Source: Hydrogenophaga palleronii NBRC 102513 (lineage in GTDB: Bacteria > Pseudomonadota > Gammaproteobacteria > Burkholderiales > Burkholderiaceae_C). Taken from it: a stretch of DNA of 64,000 nt. The stretch lies in the NCBI RefSeq assembly GCF_001571225.1, contig NZ_BCTJ01000010.1, forward strand, positions 1-64,000. Direction: 5' to 3'. Within the stretch, counting starts at the first letter, position 1; every line of letters starts with the position of its first letter. Below the pieces are notes generated by a model. It was not told the DNA's origin. It ran no database searches and was given only the letters and a program-made list of their open reading frames with translations. This document shows positions 41,684 to 54,302 of the stretch, in pieces. Both the position numbers and the translations under genes were made by a program.

Positions 41684-41697
41684 TCGATCGGAATCGC

Positions 41698-42582
41698 ATG
41701 ACCCAACGCAAAGGCATCATCCTCGCAGGCGGCTCGGGCACACGCCTGCACCCGGCCACGCTCGCCGTCAGCAAGCAGTTGCTGCCGGTGTACGACAAGC
41801 CGATGATCTATTACCCGCTCACCACGCTGATGCTCGCAGGCATCCGCGAAGTGTTGATCATCAGCACCCCGCAGGACACGCCGCGCTTCTCCCAGCTGCT
41901 GGGAGACGGAAGTGCCTGGGGCATGAGCTTTCAGTACGCGGTGCAACCCAGCCCGGATGGCTTGGCACAGGCATTCCTCATTGGCGAAACGTTCCTCAAC
42001 GGCGCACCCAGTGCGCTGGTGCTGGGCGACAACATCTACTACGGCCACGATTTCGCCGTGTTGCTGTCTGACGCCGATCGTCAGGCAGCAGGCGCCACCG
42101 TGTTCGCTTACCACGTGACCGATCCGGAGCGTTTCGGCGTGGTGAGTTTCGACCGGCATGGCAAGGCCATCAGCATCGAGGAAAAACCGGCCAAACCGCA
42201 GAGTAACTATGCGGTAACCGGCCTGTACTTCTATGACAACCAGGTGGTGGACATCGCCAAGGCCGTGAAGCCCAGCGCGCGCGGCGAGCTGGAAATCACC
42301 GCCGTCAACCAGGCGTATCTCGACAGAGGTCAGCTCAACGTCCAGATCATGAAACGCGGCTACGCATGGCTCGACACCGGCACCCATGACAGCCTGCTCG
42401 ATGCCGGCCAGTTCATCGCCACGCTGGAGAACCGCCAGGGACTCAAGATCGCCTGCCCCGAAGAAATCGCGTGGCGGCAGGGCTGGATTGACGATACGGC
42501 CCTGGAGCGCCTGGCGCGTTCGCTCCACAAAACAGGCTACGGGCAATACCTGCTGCGCGTGCTCAACGACTCGGTGCTGTGA
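41698..42582 (+). CDS. rmlA: Glucose-1-phosphate thymidylyltransferase
   Basis: Nucleotidyltransferase of 294 residues with the [13 protein letters not shown] signature (10-22), KPMIYYPL and GDNIYYG motifs of RmlA. It forms dTDP-glucose, the entry to rhamnose synthesis. Its stop overlaps the rmlC ATG by one base. Confidence 0.96.
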   Translation: MTQRKGIILAGGSGTRLHPATLAVSKQLLPVYDKPMIYYPLTTLMLAGIREVLIISTPQDTPRFSQLLGDGSAWGMSFQYAVQPSPDGLAQAFLIGETFLNGAPSALVLGDNIYYGHDFAVLLSDADRQAAGATVFAYHVTDPERFGVVSFDRHGKAISIEEKPAKPQSNYAVTGLYFYDNQVVDIAKAVKPSARGELEITAVNQAYLDRGQLNVQIMKRGYAWLDTGTHDSLLDAGQFIATLENRQGLKIACPEEIAWRQGWIDDTALERLARSLHKTGYGQYLLRVLNDSVL

Positions 42583-43121
42583 TGAACGTAACACCCACCC
42601 GCATTCCAGACGTCCTCGTGATCGAACCCAAACTGTTTGGGGACACACGGGGGTTCTTCCTCGAAAGCTTCAACCAGGCGGCCTTTCAGGCCGCCACTGG
42701 CCTTGATGTGAACTTCGTGCAGGACAACCACAGCCGCAGCACCCGTGGTGTGCTCCGTGGTCTGCACTACCAATTGCAGCAGCCTCAGGGCAAGCTGGTG
42801 CGCGTGGTGCGCGGCACGGTGTTCGATGTCGCGGTGGACATTCGCCGTGGCTCGCCCACCTTCGGCCTGTGGGCCGGCGTCGAGCTCAGTGAGGACAACC
42901 ACCGGCAGATGTGGGTTCCGCCGGGGCTGGCCCACGGTTTTGTGGTCTTGAGCGACAGCGCCGATTTTCTGTACAAAACCACCGATTACTACGCCCCACA
43001 ACACGAGCGCGCGATCGCCTGGAACGACCCAGACATCGGCATCCAGTGGCCGCTCACAGAACCACCCATGCTCTCCAGCAAGGACCAGCAGGCCAAGCTG
43101 CTGCGGGACGCTGAGCTCTAA
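42582..43121 (+). CDS. rmlC: dTDP-4-dehydrorhamnose 3,5-epimerase
   Basis: Cupin-fold epimerase of 179 residues. The DNHSRSTRGVLRGLHYQ block carrying the catalytic histidine and the WVPPGLAHGFVVLSD segment are diagnostic. The ATG at 42582 overlaps the rmlA stop (TGATG). It completes the four-gene rhamnose set. Confidence 0.95.
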   Translation: MNVTPTRIPDVLVIEPKLFGDTRGFFLESFNQAAFQAATGLDVNFVQDNHSRSTRGVLRGLHYQLQQPQGKLVRVVRGTVFDVAVDIRRGSPTFGLWAGVELSEDNHRQMWVPPGLAHGFVVLSDSADFLYKTTDYYAPQHERAIAWNDPDIGIQWPLTEPPMLSSKDQQAKLLRDAEL

Positions 43122-43142
43122 GTACCTGTCGCACCCACCCAA

Positions 43143-45393
<2,251 letters not shown>

Positions 45394-45422
45394 GCCGACC
45401 TCGAAGGACCGCGCATCAGGAC

Positions 45423-47279
45423 ATGAACACCCGCACCCACATCAGACTGGACATTCAGGGTTTGCGGGCGTTGGCCGTGCTGGCCGTGATCGTCTTTCAC
45501 ATGCGCGCCGAGTGGTTGCCGGGTGGCTTTCTCGGCGTGGACGTGTTCTTCGTGGTGTCAGGCTTCGTGGTGTCGCGCGTCATCCTGCAGCGCGGCGACA
45601 GCTTCTCGTGGCTGGGCTTCTACGCCAACCGGGTACGCCGCATCGTGCCCGCCTACGCGGCCATGCTGCTGGTCGTTGCCCTGCTGGCCGCGGTGTTGCT
45701 CGTTCCCGAAGACTTCAAGCTATTCGAGGCGAGCCTGCGCCGCGCGCTGCTGTTCACCAGCAACCAGCACTTCGCCAAGGCGGGCGACTACTTCGCGCCC
45801 GCCGCCCACGAGTGGCCGCTGCTGCACACCTGGTCGCTCGCGGTGGAGATGCAGTTCTATCTTCTGCTGCCCCTAGTCCTGCGGTGGGCTCCGCAACGCT
45901 GGCGCTCCACGGTGCTCGGACTCCTGTGCATCGCGGGTTTCGCCATCGCGCAATGGCGGTTGACGCGCGGTAGCGGTGACCTGCAGTCGCTGTACTACGC
46001 CATGACGGCACGCGCACCCGAATTCCTGATGGGTGCCTGGCTCGCCACCGTACAAGCCTCGCGAAGCGCAACGCCGGCAGCCTGGCAACGACCGGCCGGC
46101 CTGCTGGGCATGGCGTTGATGCTCAGCGCCTTCGTGTTCCTGGATGGGGCGCGCTTCAGCCCACTCGCGGCAATCTGGCCCTGCGCGGGCGCGCTGCTGT
46201 TGATGGCCGCACAGGACCAATCCACGACCGGGCGCTGGCTTTCCCATCGCTGGCTGGTCGTGATCGGCGCGCTGTCGTACTCCCTGTACCTCTGGCACTG
46301 GCCCTTGTTGGCGCTGGCGCGCTATGTCTGGCAGGACTCGGCCCTGCCCTGGCCGCTGCTGGGCGCCATGGCGTTGTTGTTCTCGTTGCTGGCCTGGCTG
46401 TCGTGGCGATTCATCGAACGTCCATGGCAGAAGCCGCAGGCAGGTTTCAGACGGTCCGGCAGAGTTGCCGCGGTCGCCGCGATGATGGTCGCCTCGCTTG
46501 TCGCGACCCGTCCACTCAATGCTGGCGTCGCACCGACGCCAGAGAAGGCGGCATTGCGTTACGCCCCGCCGGACTCGATCTGCCACGGGCAGGTCACAGG
46601 CCTCTGCCAGCGGGGAGCCATCGACGGAGCCACTAACGTGCTGTTGTTTGGCGACAGCCATGCAGCCCAGCTCAACCTGTTCATGGATGCCTTCGGCCAG
46701 GCACACGGGGTGCGTGCGACGGTGCTGTCTGCCAGCAGTTGCGTGCCCCTCCCCGGCTTCGAGGACAAGCGGCTCGCCCATTGGGCGATCGGCCCCTGCC
46801 AGGACATGCAGAAAGCGGTTGAGGAGCGATTGGCCGAACAGCGCACGGTCATCTTGGCCGGCAAATGGTCCCAGCAGATGGCGAACCCCGCCTTTCTGCC
46901 CACGCTGACACGGTTTCTGCAGGACACGGTCCAGCACTCGCAGCGTGTGATTGTCCTGGCGCAGTTGCCGATGATGCACCGCAACCCCGTGCGCGCCCTG
47001 CGCATGGACTCGCTGGGCATCCACACGGCCAATTCGGTGACCCCTGAAGCCCGTGACGCGAACGCAGTGATCGAAGCCGTGGTGCGCGGCTTCCCCCACG
47101 CCACCTTCGCCGACTTCAGTTCGTCTGCCCTGTTTGCCGCCCCCCCGTTCTTCGACCATGAGTTGATCTACATGGACAAGCACCACCTCAACGAGATCGG
47201 CTCACTGCGTTATGCGCAGGCCGCTGCCCATCCACTGGCCCAACTGCTTTCACCATCCGGGAGGCCTGTTTCTCCATGA
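45423..47279 (+). CDS. Membrane acyltransferase 3 with C-terminal SGNH domain
   Basis: OafA/YrhL-like protein of 618 residues. Residues to about 365 hold ten or so membrane helices beginning with the family motif [12 protein letters not shown] and the [18 protein letters not shown] block. A periplasmic SGNH hydrolase-like domain follows with [11 protein letters not shown] and a late [10 protein letters not shown] block carrying the Asp/His pair. Such enzymes O-acetylate surface glycans. It sits between wbpB and wbpD and overlaps wbpD by four bases, so O-acetylation of this O-unit is likely. Confidence 0.88.
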   Translation: MNTRTHIRLDIQGLRALAVLAVIVFHMRAEWLPGGFLGVDVFFVVSGFVVSRVILQRGDSFSWLGFYANRVRRIVPAYAAMLLVVALLAAVLLVPEDFKLFEASLRRALLFTSNQHFAKAGDYFAPAAHEWPLLHTWSLAVEMQFYLLLPLVLRWAPQRWRSTVLGLLCIAGFAIAQWRLTRGSGDLQSLYYAMTARAPEFLMGAWLATVQASRSATPAAWQRPAGLLGMALMLSAFVFLDGARFSPLAAIWPCAGALLLMAAQDQSTTGRWLSHRWLVVIGALSYSLYLWHWPLLALARYVWQDSALPWPLLGAMALLFSLLAWLSWRFIERPWQKPQAGFRRSGRVAAVAAMMVASLVATRPLNAGVAPTPEKAALRYAPPDSICHGQVTGLCQRGAIDGATNVLLFGDSHAAQLNLFMDAFGQAHGVRATVLSASSCVPLPGFEDKRLAHWAIGPCQDMQKAVEERLAEQRTVILAGKWSQQMANPAFLPTLTRFLQDTVQHSQRVIVLAQLPMMHRNPVRALRMDSLGIHTANSVTPEARDANAVIEAVVRGFPHATFADFSSSALFAAPPFFDHELIYMDKHHLNEIGSLRYAQAAAHPLAQLLSPSGRPVSP

Positions 47280-47854
47280 CCACATCCATCCACCCGTCCG
47301 CCATCGTCGACGCGGGGGCGCAAATCGGCGAAGGCTCCCGCGTCTGGCATTTTGTGCATGTGTGCGCCGGCGCACGCATCGGCGCGGGCGTGTCCCTCGG
47401 ACAAAACGTCTTCGTCGGCAACAAGGTGGTCATCGGTGACCGCTGCAAGATCCAGAACAACGTGAGCGTGTACGACAACGTCACGCTCGAAGAAGGCGTG
47501 TTCTGCGGCCCCAGCATGGTGTTCACCAACGTCTACAACCCGCGCGCGCTGATCGAGCGCAAGAGCGAGTACCGCGACACGCTCGTGCGCCGGGGCGCGA
47601 CCCTGGGCGCCAACTGCACCATCGTCTGCGGTGTCACTGTGGGAGAGTTTGCACTCGTGGGTGCGGGCGCCGTGGTGAACAAGGACGTCCCGGCCTATGC
47701 ACTGGTCGTGGGCGTGCCTGCTCGCCAGATCGGCTGGTGCAGCCAGTACGGCGAACAGCTCGATCTGCCATTGACCGGCAACGCGACGGCCATCTGTGCT
47801 CACACGGGTCAGCAATATCAGCTGACCGACGGCGTCTGCCACCCTCTTTCCTGA
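47276..47854 (+). CDS. wbpD: UDP-sugar 3-N-acetyltransferase, WbpD/WlbB-like
   Basis: Left-handed beta-helix acetyltransferase of 192 residues with repeated hexapeptides from residue 5 to about 150 ([25 protein letters not shown] and onwards). It would acetylate the 3-amino group of UDP-GlcNAc3NA using acetyl-CoA. It overlaps the acyltransferase gene by four bases and precedes wbpE by 15 bp. Confidence 0.92.
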   Translation: MTTSIHPSAIVDAGAQIGEGSRVWHFVHVCAGARIGAGVSLGQNVFVGNKVVIGDRCKIQNNVSVYDNVTLEEGVFCGPSMVFTNVYNPRALIERKSEYRDTLVRRGATLGANCTIVCGVTVGEFALVGAGAVVNKDVPAYALVVGVPARQIGWCSQYGEQLDLPLTGNATAICAHTGQQYQLTDGVCHPLS

Positions 47855-47869
47855 CCCCGGAGCCGCTCC

Positions 47870-48961
47870 ATGGAATTTATCGACCTCAAGGAACAATACC
47901 GCCGCCTCAAGACGGAGATCGACGCCGGCATCCAGCGCGTGCTCGACCACGGCCAGTTCATCCTCGGCCCGGAGGTCGGTGAACTGGAAGAGAAACTGGC
48001 CGCCTACACCGGCGCGCGCCATTGCATCACCGTGGCCAATGGCACCGATGCCTTGCAGATCGCGCAAATGGCCTTGGGCATTGGTCCAGGAGACGAGGTG
48101 ATCACACCCGGCTTCACCTACATTGCCACGGCCGAAACCGTCGCGCTGCTCGGAGCCAAGCCGATCTATGTGGACGTGGATGCACGCACCTGCAACCTGG
48201 ATCCTGCCTGCCTGGAGGCGGCCATCACACCGCGCACCAAGGCCATCATTCCCGTCAGCCTGTACGGTCAGTGCGCCGACTACGACGCCATCAACGCCAT
48301 CGCCAGCCGACATGGCATCCCCGTCATCGAAGATGCGGCCCAGAGCTTTGGCGCGACCTACAAAGGCCGCAAGAGCTGCAACCTCACCACCATCGCCTGC
48401 GCCAGCTTCTTCCCGAGCAAGCCGCTGGGCGGCTACGGCGATGGCGGCGCCCTCTTCACCAACGACGATGCGCTCGCGCTGGTGATGCGGCAGATCGCCC
48501 GGCACGGGCAGGACCGGCGTTATCACCACATCCGCGTGGGTGTGAACAGCCGGCTGGACACGATCCAGGCGGCTGTGCTGCTGCCCAAGCTGGCGGTGCT
48601 GGACTCGGAACTGGCACAACGCCAGGTGGTGGCGGAGCGATATGCGAGCCTGCTCGCACCAACCACTGAGGTGCAGCTCCCCTGGGTCGCGCCCCACAAC
48701 GTATCGGCATGGGCGCAATACACCGCGCGCGTGGCGCAGCGCGGAGCCGTCCAGGAACGCCTGAAGGCCCAGGGCATCCCCACCGCAGTCCACTATCCCA
48801 TTCCCCTGAATCGCCAACCCGCCGTGGCGGACGAGAAGGCCAGACTGCCCGTAGGCGACCGGCTGGCGGAAGAGGTGATCAGCCTGCCGATGAGCCCCTA
48901 TCTGTCGGCAGACGACCAGGTACGCGTCACGAATGTCATGAGGGAGCGCAATTCAGTGTGA
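47870..48961 (+). CDS. wbpE: UDP-3-keto-GlcNAcA aminotransferase, WbpE-like
   Basis: DegT-family PLP aminotransferase of 363 residues. IEFIDLKEQYR-like beginning, NGTDALQIA (57-65), EDAAQSFGA (154-162) and the PLP lysine Lys184 in FFPSKPLGGYGDGG match WbpE/WlbC. It aminates C3 of the keto-sugar made by WbpB. A ribosome-binding site is present in GGAG before the ATG. Confidence 0.94.
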   Translation: MEFIDLKEQYRRLKTEIDAGIQRVLDHGQFILGPEVGELEEKLAAYTGARHCITVANGTDALQIAQMALGIGPGDEVITPGFTYIATAETVALLGAKPIYVDVDARTCNLDPACLEAAITPRTKAIIPVSLYGQCADYDAINAIASRHGIPVIEDAAQSFGATYKGRKSCNLTTIACASFFPSKPLGGYGDGGALFTNDDALALVMRQIARHGQDRRYHHIRVGVNSRLDTIQAAVLLPKLAVLDSELAQRQVVAERYASLLAPTTEVQLPWVAPHNVSAWAQYTARVAQRGAVQERLKAQGIPTAVHYPIPLNRQPAVADEKARLPVGDRLAEEVISLPMSPYLSADDQVRVTNVMRERNSV

Positions 48962-48995
48962 CGAAGACCAACCCCTACCTGCCCTACTCCGTCTC

Positions 48996-50327
48996 ATGAG
49001 TTTCCTGCGCTCCGTTGCCGTGTTGGTCGGCGGCACCGCGATGGCACACGGAATCACGGCCATCGCCCTGCCGATTTTGTCGCGCCTGTATACCCCCAGT
49101 GAGTTCAGTTTGCTGGCGGTATTCGCCGGTCTGGTTGCGATTGTCTCAGTCGCGGCCTGCCTGCGTTTCGACGTGGCGATCGCCTTGCCTGAAACAGATC
49201 AGGAGGCCTTCACCTTGCTGGCGCTATCACTGGGCATTGCCATGCTGGTTTCAGCAGGTGTCGGCTTGCTGGTGTTGGTGGCACCGAGCAAAATCGTACA
49301 GGCTCTCAACCAGCCTAACCTGCAACCCCATCTGTGGCTTGTACCACTGGCCGTACTACTCGCAAGCAGCTATGCGGCATTGCAGATGTGGTTCGTGCGG
49401 CAGGGACAGTTCTCACTCATCGCTCGCAGCCGGGTGGCGCAATCTCTCGGCGGTACTGGAACACAGATTGGAGGTGGACTGATGTCCATGGGTGTTCCAA
49501 GCCTGCTTCTTGGACACACCATGAACTCCGGCGTGGCATGCCTTCTCCTTGGGTATTCGCTCCTGCGTGACGCTAACCATCGATTTGCGCTGAAGTCCAT
49601 CCAATGGCATGCACTATGTGAGGCTTGGAGGAAGTACGATCGCTTTCCCAAGTTCTCCACGCTGGAAGCTTTGTGCAACAACGCGGCGATCCACCTGCCC
49701 ATCATCCTGATCGCCGGGTTAGGCGCCTCCTCCGAAGGAGGTCATCTGATGATGGCGACCTACGTCATGCAGGCGCCGATGGCCCTGATCGGATCAGCAA
49801 TCGGACAGGTCTACATCTCGCATGCAGCACGCGAACACAGGGATGGACGGCTGGGTGCGTTCACAGAAGATGTCTTTCTGAAGCTCATGAAAATCGGCGT
49901 CGGGCCTCTCCTGGCGGTCGGCATCCTGGCACCTTCGCTGTTCGGCTTGGTCTTTGGTGCGGAATGGCATCGAGCGGGTGTACTGGTCGCCTGGATGACC
50001 CCCTGGTTCATTTTGCAGTTCTTGGTCAGCCCAATCTCCATGGCGTTGCACGTCACCCAGCATCAACGCCTCGCTCTCGTGCTGCAAATTGGCGGACTGA
50101 TTGTGCGTCTTGCGTCCATCTACATCGCTTACGCACTGGCCAACGGGTATCTCTCGGAGAGCTATGCCATCTCAGGAGCCCTCTTCTACTTAGTCTATTT
50201 GTGCTGCGTCTTCAAAACCACCTCAGCAACCGCAAGCAGGCCGCTATTGCGCTCCATTGGCTGGGTTATCTTTTACGTCGCAGCAGCAACCCTGCTGCTC
50301 GGGATCAGCACGACCCTTCAGCCATGA
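48996..50327 (+). CDS. wzx: O-antigen flippase (Wzx-like)
   Basis: Polytopic protein of 443 residues with about 12 hydrophobic segments and the MATE/polysaccharide-transport beginning SVAVLVGGTAMAHGITAIALPILSRLY-like pattern: paired helices with a conserved proline and the LSRLYTPSEF motif. It would move lipid-linked O-units across the inner membrane. It lies 34 bp after wbpE and 54 bp before the polymerase-like gene. Confidence 0.85.
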   Translation: MSFLRSVAVLVGGTAMAHGITAIALPILSRLYTPSEFSLLAVFAGLVAIVSVAACLRFDVAIALPETDQEAFTLLALSLGIAMLVSAGVGLLVLVAPSKIVQALNQPNLQPHLWLVPLAVLLASSYAALQMWFVRQGQFSLIARSRVAQSLGGTGTQIGGGLMSMGVPSLLLGHTMNSGVACLLLGYSLLRDANHRFALKSIQWHALCEAWRKYDRFPKFSTLEALCNNAAIHLPIILIAGLGASSEGGHLMMATYVMQAPMALIGSAIGQVYISHAAREHRDGRLGAFTEDVFLKLMKIGVGPLLAVGILAPSLFGLVFGAEWHRAGVLVAWMTPWFILQFLVSPISMALHVTQHQRLALVLQIGGLIVRLASIYIAYALANGYLSESYAISGALFYLVYLCCVFKTTSATASRPLLRSIGWVIFYVAAATLLLGISTTLQP

Positions 50328-50381
50328 ACAAGATGTGCACATCAGGTTGGACACCGGCTTCCATTTCGGCGGGAATGCGCT

Positions 50382-51605
50382 ATGTCTCCATCTAAGCTGC
50401 TCATGCCCACTAACGCAGGCATGGTGTTCTGCGCCTTGCTACTGGTCACATACGCAGTCGTCCCCTTGGTGCTCTATTTGAGCGTCCCCATGGGAGAAGA
50501 ATTCTTGAAGCTGTCGTTGTTGGCCCTGGTAACCGTCGCAGGCATCGTACTGGGCATGAAAACGCCACTTTTCCGCGGTCGCTTCTCTCCGAATGCACGA
50601 CGCCTGAACATACGCCACGGCTGGTTTGCCATCACCATCTGGTCTGCGTTTGCCGTCCTCGTCACGGTAACGCTCTGGACCGCACCCAACATCCCGATTT
50701 TCAGCGCCCTGCGAGGTGCAGACACCGAGACCTTGAGCTTGGAACGTGGCGAATTTCTCAAAGGGAGAGAGGGTCCGTGGATAGCGTTGCTGTATCTCAC
50801 GACGATTTTCACCACAACGCTAATTCCCTACGTCACCATTCTGATGTATCACGAGCGCTCACGTCTACGCCATCTATGTGCGCTCCTTTTCTTCCTATTT
50901 TGCATCAGTTTTTTGCAAAAGGCCTTGTTTCTCAATTTGATTCTACCTTTGCTGATTTATCTTGGAATCAAAGGTAGATTGAAAGGGCCTCGCGCAACGA
51001 TAGGCTTGGCGGTTTGTGCTCTGGTAACGCTGGCGGGCACCTACCTGTCCCACGGCGATGCTGGCACGGGCAAACTCACTGCTGAAGGAGATATGCGCAC
51101 CTATTTTTCGGCGCAATACTTGCCTGAGTCAGCACCTGACTATTTCCTCTGGCGTGCGGGGGCGGTTCCCATTTTCACTGCGACCGACACCCTACTTGTT
51201 CACTCGGAACAATTTAAAGACCTTCTCTTGCTTGGCGCAACCAGCACACTGATATCCGAACTGGCCGGCATTGAACGCATCAATCTAGAGCGCTACGTAT
51301 TTGAGCACCAATTTGGCTCATGGAACGAGTCGGCCAATGCCAATGCGGTGTTCTTTGTCGATGCTTATGTGAATTTTGGCATACTCGGGATGTTCGCTCT
51401 TAGCTTCTTGGCTGGGCAGTTTTTTCTCTGGTTTTCCAGCTCACGTGATGTTGCCTTTCAGTCTCTTTGGGGAATATTTGCCTTTGCACTATTCTCAGCC
51501 TCTATGCTGGGATTGCTACTGAGCAACGGTTTTCTGTACCTGATGTTTCACGCACTGTTTGTACGAATCAAATCTTCATCCACATTTCATAGGCTTCGGG
51601 CATGA
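50382..51605 (+). CDS. O-antigen polymerase-like membrane protein (Wzy candidate)
   Basis: Hydrophobic protein of 407 residues with about ten membrane helices and a larger periplasmic loop near 215-320. Wzy proteins share layout rather than sequence, so the call rests on topology and position between the flippase and a glycosyltransferase. Base composition is clearly A/T-richer than the flanking sugar-synthesis genes, typical of serotype-specific Wzy. It overlaps the next glycosyltransferase gene by four bases (ATGA). Confidence 0.7.
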   Translation: MSPSKLLMPTNAGMVFCALLLVTYAVVPLVLYLSVPMGEEFLKLSLLALVTVAGIVLGMKTPLFRGRFSPNARRLNIRHGWFAITIWSAFAVLVTVTLWTAPNIPIFSALRGADTETLSLERGEFLKGREGPWIALLYLTTIFTTTLIPYVTILMYHERSRLRHLCALLFFLFCISFLQKALFLNLILPLLIYLGIKGRLKGPRATIGLAVCALVTLAGTYLSHGDAGTGKLTAEGDMRTYFSAQYLPESAPDYFLWRAGAVPIFTATDTLLVHSEQFKDLLLLGATSTLISELAGIERINLERYVFEHQFGSWNESANANAVFFVDAYVNFGILGMFALSFLAGQFFLWFSSSRDVAFQSLWGIFAFALFSASMLGLLLSNGFLYLMFHALFVRIKSSSTFHRLRA

Positions 51606-52513
51606 GCACCCCCTACTCACCTCTCATTGATATCTCCGTGGTCGTCGCGGCCAAAAATGAAGAAGTTTATTTAAAAACAGCCCTTGAGAGCATTCTTGCA
51701 CAGCGGAGTATTAACTTTGAGCTTGTTTTTATCGACGACTGTTCAACAGATGCCACCTTGCAAATTGCACGAGAACTGGAGAAAGAGAACTTGAGACTGC
51801 GGGTTTTCCAAAATCCAAAATCCGGAAAATGTTCTGCTTTCAACTTCGGGGTGACACAGGCCAAAGGCCGTTTTATCTGCATATTTGCGGGAGATGATTT
51901 GATGCCACAGGGTAGTTTGGCCGCCAGATTTTCTGCAGTCAAAGAATATCCCGATGAAATTCCAGCTGTCGGATTGAGCAAATTAACGACCATGTCAGAT
52001 ATCAAGAAGTTTGATGGGCACATCATCCCACGTGCGCCCGGCCGTGGAGCTCTCAGTGGCGTCTCACCTCTCATGAATCAAACGGCCGCCCACAAAATCT
52101 TCCCCGTCCCTGAAATCCTCCCCAACGAGGATACCTGGATGGAGCTGGCCGTGCTTCACATGCCAAATTGGACAATCATTCATAGCAACATCATTTGCTG
52201 CCAATGGCGCGTTCATACAGGCAACAGCATCAACCTAATGTCCAGCTTTGTAGAATTCAATCGCAAAATCACTATTCGCATGCGCGCCAATAAATTATTT
52301 TTCGAAAGATATGGCCAAGATCTCGACAAAAATAGTCGCGCAAAACTGGAAGGGAAAATTATTTGTGAAGACCACCGCAGCAAGGGCAGCATAATCGGCA
52401 TCTTGAAAAGCGATGTTGGTTTCGTCGAAAAATTGCGTGCTCTCGCCAGCGCGAATGCGTTTCTATACGGTATTCGACAACGCTTTTACGGCATTTTCAG
52501 TGGCTGGCAGTAA
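51602..52513 (+). CDS. GT2 family glycosyltransferase
   Basis: Cytosolic GT-A enzyme of 303 residues. VVVAAKNE (13-20), FIDDCSTDATL (43-53) and the acidic FAGDD (95-99) correspond to nucleotide-sugar and metal binding. It lacks membrane helices, unlike the GtrB-type enzyme at 28582. It should link one sugar of the O-unit; donor is not predictable. Coding is A/T-rich like the preceding polymerase gene. Confidence 0.88.
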   Translation: MSTPYSPLIDISVVVAAKNEEVYLKTALESILAQRSINFELVFIDDCSTDATLQIARELEKENLRLRVFQNPKSGKCSAFNFGVTQAKGRFICIFAGDDLMPQGSLAARFSAVKEYPDEIPAVGLSKLTTMSDIKKFDGHIIPRAPGRGALSGVSPLMNQTAAHKIFPVPEILPNEDTWMELAVLHMPNWTIIHSNIICCQWRVHTGNSINLMSSFVEFNRKITIRMRANKLFFERYGQDLDKNSRAKLEGKIICEDHRSKGSIIGILKSDVGFVEKLRALASANAFLYGIRQRFYGIFSGWQ

Positions 52514-52539
52514 TTTTTTAATATTGACTTGAATCGCAC

Positions 52540-53682
52540 ATGACCTATCTGAACTATCAGATCTGCAGCCATTGCATCATGGACACCTCCGATCCGAACA
52601 TCACGTTCGACGGGCGAGGCCGCTGCGATTACTGCGGCAATTTCAACGCAACGATCCAACCCAACTGGGACACCGATGCCGGCGGCGAGCAAACATTGGC
52701 GCAACTGGCTGAGCGCATCAAGGCCGACGGCCAAGGCAAGGACTTCGACTGCATCATTGGCCTCTCCGGGGGCTTGGACAGTTCCTACGCCGCTTACATA
52801 GCCAAAGAGAAAATGGGGCTGCGCCCATTGCTGTTCCACGTCGACGCCGGCTGGAACACCGATCAGGCTGTGGGCAACATTGAAAAGCTGGTCGATGGTC
52901 TCGGGCTGGAGCTCTTCACCGAGGTCATCAACTGGGAGGAAATGAAGGACCTGCAGACTGCCTTCCTGCGCTCGGGCATCCCCGATCAGGACCTGCCGCA
53001 GGACGGCGCATTTTTCTCCGGCCTGTACAAGTTCGCGCGTCAGTACAAGGTCAAACACATCATTACGGGGTCCAACTTCTCCACAGAATGCTGTCGCGAG
53101 CCTGAAGAGTGGGGAGGCTATCTGGGCATCGACACCACCCTCTTCAACGACATTCACCGACAGTTCGGCCAACGGCCGCTGGAGTCTTTCCCGCTCACCG
53201 ACATCCTGGTCTACAAGCTGTATTACCAGAAGATCCTGGGCATGAAGGTGCACCATCCGCTCAACCTCGTGCCCTACGTGAAGAAGGATGCCGAGGACGA
53301 GTTGAACCAGCGCTTCGGCTGGCAGCGTTTCCAGCACAAGCACCACGAGTCGCGCTTCACGCGCTTCTACGAAGACTACTGGCTGCCGCGCCGCTTCGGC
53401 TTCCACAAGCGGCGCGCCCATTTCTCCAGTCTCATCATGACGGGCCAGATGACCCGCGAGGCGGCCCTGGAGCGCATCGCGTCGCCCGAGATGGACGAGC
53501 ACTTCCTCAAGCAGGAGTTCGAGTACGTCGCCCACAAGCTGGACCTCACCGTCGACGAGCTGCAGCAGATCTTCGAAGGACCGAAGAAGACCTACCGCGA
53601 CTACCGGAACAAACGCTGGTTGATCGGCCTGGGCACCACGGTGCTGCGCACACTCGGGCTGGAGAAAAGGCACTTCCGATGA
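52540..53682 (+). CDS. wbpG: N-acetyl sugar amidotransferase, WbpG-like
   Basis: PP-loop ATP pyrophosphatase-type amidotransferase of 380 residues. Cys9/Cys12 and Cys29/Cys32 form a zinc-ribbon-like pair, and SGGLDSS (76-82) is the PP-loop. In Pseudomonas aeruginosa O5 WbpG uses ammonia from HisH/HisF homologues to turn the 3-acetamido group of a UDP-diacetamido-uronic acid into acetamidino. The three genes are together here in the same order, overlapping hisH by four bases. GC content returns to the cluster norm within this gene. Confidence 0.93.
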   Translation: MTYLNYQICSHCIMDTSDPNITFDGRGRCDYCGNFNATIQPNWDTDAGGEQTLAQLAERIKADGQGKDFDCIIGLSGGLDSSYAAYIAKEKMGLRPLLFHVDAGWNTDQAVGNIEKLVDGLGLELFTEVINWEEMKDLQTAFLRSGIPDQDLPQDGAFFSGLYKFARQYKVKHIITGSNFSTECCREPEEWGGYLGIDTTLFNDIHRQFGQRPLESFPLTDILVYKLYYQKILGMKVHHPLNLVPYVKKDAEDELNQRFGWQRFQHKHHESRFTRFYEDYWLPRRFGFHKRRAHFSSLIMTGQMTREAALERIASPEMDEHFLKQEFEYVAHKLDLTVDELQQIFEGPKKTYRDYRNKRWLIGLGTTVLRTLGLEKRHFR

Positions 53683-54293
53683 TCCGCATCGTCGACTACG
53701 GCGTGGGCAACATCCAGGCCTTCCTGAACATGTTCAAGCGCCTGGGCTTGCCCGCCGAGCGGGCCAAGGTGCCGGCGGAACTGGCGGACGCAACACGCTT
53801 GATCCTGCCCGGCGTGGGTTCGTTCGATCACGCGATGACCTTGCTCAACCAGTCGGGCTTGCGCGAGCCCCTGGAGGCGCGCGTGCAAGGCGAGCGGGTG
53901 CCGGTGCTGGGCGTGTGTGTGGGCATGCAGATGCTCGCCAGCGGATCGGACGAAGGCGAGATGCGGGGCCTGAACTGGATCCCAGGCCGCGTGCGCGCCT
54001 TTGCCCAGACACCCGCGTCCGCCGACCTGCCGCAGCCGCACATGGGCTGGAACGATCTGCAGGTGCGGCCCGACAGCCCGTTGTTCGCAGGCTTCGAACC
54101 GCAACCGCGCTTCTACTTCCTTCACTCGTACTACTTCGACTGCGAAGACCGCGCCCACGTGGCCGCTTCGGCAACCTATGGCCTGAGCTTCGATTGCGTG
54201 GTATCGGCCGGTCACATCCACGGCGTGCAGTGCCACCCCGAAAAGAGCCACCATTTCGGCGCCCAGCTGCTGAAGAACTTCGCCACGAACTGA
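53679..54293 (+). CDS. hisH: HisH-type glutaminase for sugar amidation
   Basis: Class I glutamine amidotransferase of 204 residues with nucleophile Cys80 in GVCVGMQ and the His186/Glu188 pair in CHPEKS. It releases ammonia from glutamine. Linkage to wbpG (four-base overlap) and to a HisF homologue without full cyclase residues indicates service in O-antigen amidation rather than histidine synthesis. Confidence 0.93.
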   Translation: MIRIVDYGVGNIQAFLNMFKRLGLPAERAKVPAELADATRLILPGVGSFDHAMTLLNQSGLREPLEARVQGERVPVLGVCVGMQMLASGSDEGEMRGLNWIPGRVRAFAQTPASADLPQPHMGWNDLQVRPDSPLFAGFEPQPRFYFLHSYYFDCEDRAHVAASATYGLSFDCVVSAGHIHGVQCHPEKSHHFGAQLLKNFATN

Positions 54294-54302
54294 CGACCGA
54301 CC

